Shown here piece by piece: positions 60,470 to 64,000 of a stretch of 64,000 nt of DNA. Within the stretch, counting starts at the first letter, position 1. Every line of letters starts with the position of its first letter. The stretch is from the NCBI GenBank assembly GCA_964420125.1, contig CAYQQQ010000023.1, forward strand, positions 1 through 64,000, read 5' to 3'. Both the position numbers and the translations under genes were made by a program. This DNA comes from CAYQQQ01 sp964420125. GTDB lineage: Bacteria > Actinomycetota > Acidimicrobiia > Acidimicrobiales > Microtrichaceae. Below the pieces are notes generated by a model. It was not told the origin of the DNA. It saw only the letters and a program-made list of their open reading frames with translations, and did no database searches.

Positions 60470-61825
60470 ATGGCCGCCGGCACCGATCACGACGAGGCCT
60501 TCTTCCCCGAGGTCACGGGACCGGTCCCGTTCACGGGCCCGGAGTCGGACGACCCGCTGAGCTTCCGCTGGTACGACGCGGACCGGGTGGTCGCAGGGCG
60601 GACGATGGCCGAGCACCTGCGCTTCGCCCTTGCCTGGTGGCACTCCCTCAACTGGGACGGCACCGACATGTTCGGCGGCGGCACGTTGGACCGGCCCTGG
60701 CTCGACCCGCGCTCCGCGTCGGACCCGATGGCCGCGGCGCGGACCAAGGCGGCGGCAGGCTTCGAGCTCCTCGAGAAGCTCGGGGTGCCGTTCTTCTGCT
60801 TCCACGATCGCGACCTGGTCGCCGAAGGCGGCAGCTTCCGCGAGTCCTGCGCCCGCCTCGACGAGATCGCAGAGGTGATCGCCGCCCACATGGAGCGCAC
60901 CGGTGTGCGGCTGCTGTGGGGGACGGCCAACCTCTTCTCCCACCCCCGCTACCAGTCCGGCGCCGCCACCAACCCCGACCCGGAGGTGTTCGCCTGGGCT
61001 GCGGCCCAGGTGGCTCACTGCCTGGAGGTGACCCACCGGCTCGGGGGTGCCAACTACGTGCTGTGGGGGGGCCGGGAGGGCTATGAGACCTTGCTCAACA
61101 CCGACACCCGCCGGGAGCTGGAGCAGCTCGCCCGGTTCCTGCACCTGGTGGTGGAGCACAAGCACCGGATCGGCTTCGACGGCACGATCCTGATCGAACC
61201 GAAGCCCTTCGAGCCGATGAAGCACCAGTACGACCGCGACGTCGCCACCGTCGCCGGGTTCCTGGAGCGCCACGACCTGGCCGGGGAGGTCCGTCTCAAC
61301 ATCGAGGCGAACCACGCCACCCTCGCCGGCCACGACCTGGCACACGAGGTGCGCACCGCCTTCGACCTCGGCCTGTTCGGCAGCATCGATGCCAACCTGG
61401 GAGACGACCGACTGGGTTGGGACGTCGACCGCTTCCCGTCCTCGGTGGAGCAGACCGTGCCGGCCCTCTACGAGCTGCTCCGCCACGGGGGCTTCACCAC
61501 CGGGGGGATGAACTTCGACGCCAAGCTGCGGCGCCCGTCCATCGACCGCACCGACCTCCTCCACGCTCACGTCGGCGCCATGGACACCCTGGCACGAGCC
61601 CTGTTGGCGGCGGCGTCGTTGCTGGAGTCGGGCGAGCTCGAGCAGGTTCTGGCGCAGCGCTACGCCGGCTGGGACGAGGGCGTGGGTGCGGCCATCCTCG
61701 CCGGCGAGGAGGACCTGCCCTCGCTGCACGCCCGGGTGCTGGATGCCCCCGAGCCCCGTCCCCGCTCCGGCCGCCAGGAGGCACTGGAGAACCTGGTGGC
61801 CCGTCACGTCGACCGGGCCCGCTGA
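60470..61825 (+). CDS. xylA: Xylose isomerase
   Basis: A 451-residue enzyme that converts D-xylose to D-xylulose, of the longer (class II) type. Metal and substrate residues lie in FCFHDRDLVAEG, NYVLWGGREGYETLLNTD, ILIEPKPFEPMKHQYD, NIEANHATLAGHDLAHEV and SIDANLGDDRLGWDVDRFP. TACCGT (60457-60462) ends 7 bases before ATG 60470. xylB follows after 12 bases, giving a two-gene xylose operon. No xylose transporter or XylR regulator is next to it. Confidence 0.95.
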   Translation: MAAGTDHDEAFFPEVTGPVPFTGPESDDPLSFRWYDADRVVAGRTMAEHLRFALAWWHSLNWDGTDMFGGGTLDRPWLDPRSASDPMAAARTKAAAGFELLEKLGVPFFCFHDRDLVAEGGSFRESCARLDEIAEVIAAHMERTGVRLLWGTANLFSHPRYQSGAATNPDPEVFAWAAAQVAHCLEVTHRLGGANYVLWGGREGYETLLNTDTRRELEQLARFLHLVVEHKHRIGFDGTILIEPKPFEPMKHQYDRDVATVAGFLERHDLAGEVRLNIEANHATLAGHDLAHEVRTAFDLGLFGSIDANLGDDRLGWDVDRFPSSVEQTVPALYELLRHGGFTTGGMNFDAKLRRPSIDRTDLLHAHVGAMDTLARALLAAASLLESGELEQVLAQRYAGWDEGVGAAILAGEEDLPSLHARVLDAPEPRPRSGRQEALENLVARHVDRAR

Positions 61826-61837
61826 GCGGGATCGCCC

Positions 61838-63229
61838 ATGTCGGCAACGGCGCAGGTGGTCCTGGGGGTCGACTCCTCCACGCAGTCCACCAAGGTCGAG
61901 GCCCGGGACCTGCGCACCGGCGAGCTGGTGGCCGCAGCGCGCGCCCCCCACCCGAGCTGCGCCCCGCCGCGCTCGGAGCAGGACCCGTCCGCGTGGTGGG
62001 TCGCGCTGGTGTCGGCGGTCCGGGGCCTCGAGCTGGCCGGTGGCGGGGCCGAGGTGGTTGCGGTCTCGGTGGCGGCCCAACAGCACGGGCTCGTGGTCAC
62101 CGACGACGACGGCGACCCGGTGCGCCCCGCCAAGCTGTGGAACGACACCGAGTCGGCCCCCCAGGCAGAGGCGATGGTGGCGGACCGTGGTCCCGAGGCG
62201 TGGGCTCGGGCGGTGGGCTCGGTGCCGGTGGCGGCGTTCACGCTCACCAAGCTGGCGTGGCTCGCCGAGCAAGAGCCGGGCGTGCTGGCCGGGGCTCGCC
62301 GGGTGTTCCTTCCCCATGACTGGCTCACCTTCCGGCTCTGCGGCGCCCACGTGACCGACCGTGGTGACGCCTCGGGAACCGGGTGGTTCGACCCTGCCGC
62401 CGACACGTACCGTCCCGCGCTGCTCCCCGCTGCGGCGCAGCACCTGGTGCTCCCCCGGGTGCTGGCGCCCGACGAGCCGGCCGGCCTGGTCTCCGAGGTC
62501 GCCGCCCGAGAGCTGGGGCTGTCCCCGGAGGTGCTGGTGGCCGCCGGCACGGGGGACAACATGGCCGCCGCGCTGGGCTTCGGTCTGGAGGTCGGCGACG
62601 TGGCGGTGTCGCTGGGCACGTCGGGCACGGTGTACGCCGTGTCGTCGACTCCGACGGCCGACCCCACCGGTGCGGTCGCAGGGTTCGCCGATGCCACGGG
62701 GCGGTTCCTGCCGCTGGTGTGCACCCTCAACGCCACGCGGGTCACCGACACGGTCGCCCGGTGGCTCGATGTGGACGCCTCGGGGTTGGCCGAGCTGGCC
62801 CTCGCCGCAGATCCGCACCGAGTCGGCCGCCCCGAGCTGGTCCCCTACTTCGACGGCGAGCGCACGCCGAACCTCCCCGAAGCCACGGGGTCGCTGCTGG
62901 GACTCCGCAACGACACCACCCGGGAGGACCTGGCGCTGGCCGCCCACGACGGGGTGCTGTCGGGGCTGCTGCACGGGCTCGACGCCCTGCGGGGTGCCGG
63001 CGTGGCGATCGGCGGGCGGGTGCACCTCGTGGGTGGGGGCGCCCGATCACCCGCCTACCGGGCACGCCTGGCGGAGCTGGTCGGGGATCCGATCGCTGTG
63101 CCGTCCACCCAGGAGGCGGTCGCCACCGGCGCGGCGGTGCAGGGAGCGGTCGTCGCCGGCACGGGCGGGTTCGCCGAGGTGGCCGATCGCTGGGGCCTCC
63201 GCGACGCCACCCTCGTGACCCCTCGGTAG
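61838..63229 (+). CDS. xylB: Xylulokinase
   Basis: A 463-residue FGGY-family kinase that phosphorylates D-xylulose to enter the pentose phosphate pathway. The N-terminus VLGVDSSTQSTKVEARD, the segment VSVAAQQHGLVVTDDDG, KLWNDTES with the substrate-binding residues, VSLGTSGTVYAV and the C-terminal HLVGGGARSPAYRARLAEL are all typical. It is 12 bases behind xylA. Length is slightly short but within range. Confidence 0.94.
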   Translation: MSATAQVVLGVDSSTQSTKVEARDLRTGELVAAARAPHPSCAPPRSEQDPSAWWVALVSAVRGLELAGGGAEVVAVSVAAQQHGLVVTDDDGDPVRPAKLWNDTESAPQAEAMVADRGPEAWARAVGSVPVAAFTLTKLAWLAEQEPGVLAGARRVFLPHDWLTFRLCGAHVTDRGDASGTGWFDPAADTYRPALLPAAAQHLVLPRVLAPDEPAGLVSEVAARELGLSPEVLVAAGTGDNMAAALGFGLEVGDVAVSLGTSGTVYAVSSTPTADPTGAVAGFADATGRFLPLVCTLNATRVTDTVARWLDVDASGLAELALAADPHRVGRPELVPYFDGERTPNLPEATGSLLGLRNDTTREDLALAAHDGVLSGLLHGLDALRGAGVAIGGRVHLVGGGARSPAYRARLAELVGDPIAVPSTQEAVATGAAVQGAVVAGTGGFAEVADRWGLRDATLVTPR

Positions 63230-63250
63230 TCGGCCCGGTTCGTGGTGCTC

Positions 63251-63328
63251 CTGCGCCTCCAGATCGCCTCTGGAGGCGCAGCGGGTCGTCGGTCGCGCTG
63301 TCCGCCTCCAGAGCTCATCCGAAGGCTG
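63251..63328. repeat. Dispersed hairpin element, copy C (diverged, 78 bp)
   Basis: It aligns with copies A and B through the inner stem and the right end (ATCCGAAGGCTG). Its left half has become a perfect hairpin of its own: CTGCGCCTCCAGA pairs with TCTGGAGGCGCAG across five bases. It lies between xylB and trpC, 40 bases before the trpC start. Confidence 0.75.
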
Positions 63329-63367
63329 AGGGTGCCCGGCGCAAGCGCGTCTGGGAACCTGTGGACG

Positions 63368-64000
63368 ATGGGCACCTACCTCGACCGCATCATCGAGCAC
63401 CACCGGGCGCGCGCCGCGCTCGACCGACGGCCGACCGCAGAGCTGGAGGCACAGGTGGAGGGGCTTCCTCCGACCCGCGGGTTCCGCCGGGCGCTCATCG
63501 GCGACGACCGCCTGTCGGTGATCGCCGAGGTCAAGCGACGCTCGCCGTCCAAGGGCGACCTCGCCGCCGGGCTCGACCCTGCGGAGCTGGCCGGCGCCTA
63601 CGAGTCCGCCGGCGCGGCGTGCCTGTCGGTGCTCACCGACGAGCAGCACTTCGGCGGGTCCACGGAGGACCTCCGCGCTGCCCGCTCCTCGGTGGGGCTG
63701 CCGGTGCTGCGCAAGGACTTCACGGTGTGCGCCAACGACGTGGTCGACACCCGGCTCATGGGTGCCGACGCCGTGCTGCTCATCGTCGCCGCCCTCGACG
63801 ACGACGAGCTGGGCCGGTTCTCCGAGCTCGCCCTGGCGATCGGTCTCGACGTCCTGGTCGAGGTGCACGACGAGGACGAGCTCCGCCGGGCCCTGGACCA
63901 CACGAACGGGCAACTCGTCGGCGTGAACCAGCGCGATCTCGTCACCTTCGAAGTGGACCAGCAGCGGGCCGTGCGGGTGGCGGGCGCCATCCCGAGCAGC
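63368..64000 (+). CDS. trpC: Indole-3-glycerol-phosphate synthase (3' end cut by window)
   Basis: 211 codons are visible and the gene continues past the window edge. It closes the indole ring in tryptophan synthesis. The barrel motifs are clear: VIAEVKRRSPSKGDLAAGLD with the catalytic Lys, CLSVLTDEQHFGGSTEDL, VLRKDFTVCANDVVDTR, VLVEVHDEDELRRAL and GVNQRDLVTFEVD. ATG 63368 was chosen from homology (YLDRIIEHHRAR follows it); GAACCT 7 bases upstream is a weak -10 candidate. About 50 residues should be missing. Confidence 0.94.
   Translation, partial: MGTYLDRIIEHHRARAALDRRPTAELEAQVEGLPPTRGFRRALIGDDRLSVIAEVKRRSPSKGDLAAGLDPAELAGAYESAGAACLSVLTDEQHFGGSTEDLRAARSSVGLPVLRKDFTVCANDVVDTRLMGADAVLLIVAALDDDELGRFSELALAIGLDVLVEVHDEDELRRALDHTNGQLVGVNQRDLVTFEVDQQRAVRVAGAIPSS

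Noticed and set aside
60380..63025. 881-codon open frame on the minus strand opposite xylAB
   Set aside because: It is a shadow of the high-GC third positions of xylA and xylB. The translation is His/Gly/Val-rich with no fold pattern, while the plus strand carries clear xylose genes.

Overview
This 64-kb window is a gene-dense piece of chromosome from a very GC-rich actinobacterium. An Acidimicrobiia-like organism (relatives of Ilumatobacter, Iamia or Microthrix) is my best guess. The reasons are the high GC, a short-form alpha-glucan phosphorylase, trehalose synthase with a maltokinase-like protein, a PASTA kinase, and the order cysteine desulfurase - mnmA - MetE-like - ligA - gatCAB, which is also known from mycobacteria. 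The class assignment is inference. I see no rRNA, tRNA, CRISPR array, transposase or prophage, and no gene-free stretch reaches 300 bases.

Layout. 1-2269: start of a partial membrane gene, a Fur-family regulator, a divergent kinase-like protein and an enoyl-CoA hydratase. 2421-11822: glucan and trehalose metabolism (glgP on minus; secreted propeller protein, treS, a maltokinase-like protein with an altered active site, and glgB on plus). 11857-15018: rhomboid protease, SRPBCC protein, thioesterase-like protein, methyltransferase. 15068-22445: envelope-type cluster (membrane protein, DUF4129, DUF4350, MoxR ATPase, DUF58, divergent SpoIIM and RDD proteins). 22520-30344: cysteine desulfurase, mnmA, a DinB-like and a membrane protein on minus, MetE-like protein, ligA, HAD phosphatase. 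30354-37194: PASTA kinase, a strong inverted repeat that may be a structured RNA, MFS exporter, SCP2 protein and esterase sharing an operator, RNase III-like protein. 37321-41232: four-gene flavin/CoA cluster. 41257-42676: FetAB-type ABC transporter. 42866-46091: gatCAB. 46142-50793: TSUP permease, lipoprotein, Eis-like acetyltransferase, MATE exporter, small membrane protein. 50913-53132: ilvD and a GroES-like protein. 53148-54523: a repeat-bounded islet with one AbiEi/DUF559-type gene. 54590-64000: hisI-trpE-ygfZ, TrpB2-type trpB, CapA-like protein, xylAB, and trpC cut by the window end.

How it works together. The window mixes housekeeping genes (DNA ligase, tRNA thiolation, tRNA-dependent amidation, branched-chain, histidine and tryptophan synthesis) with storage-sugar and xylose metabolism. 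Many genes have a TAnnnT -10 box ending only 6-9 bases before the start codon and no Shine-Dalgarno sequence. Leaderless transcription is therefore probably the rule here, and I used this to choose starts. Genes inside operons overlap by 4 bases (ATGA or GTGA).

The accessory signal lies in the intergenic DNA. It includes a 76-78 bp hairpin element in three copies (53220, 54448, 63251), a perfect 43-bp hairpin repeat in tandem (57487 and 57548), a 40-bp REP-like pair (2273 and 2358), tandem repeats on both sides of the DUF559-type gene, and palindromic operators in divergent promoters (26482 and 35492).
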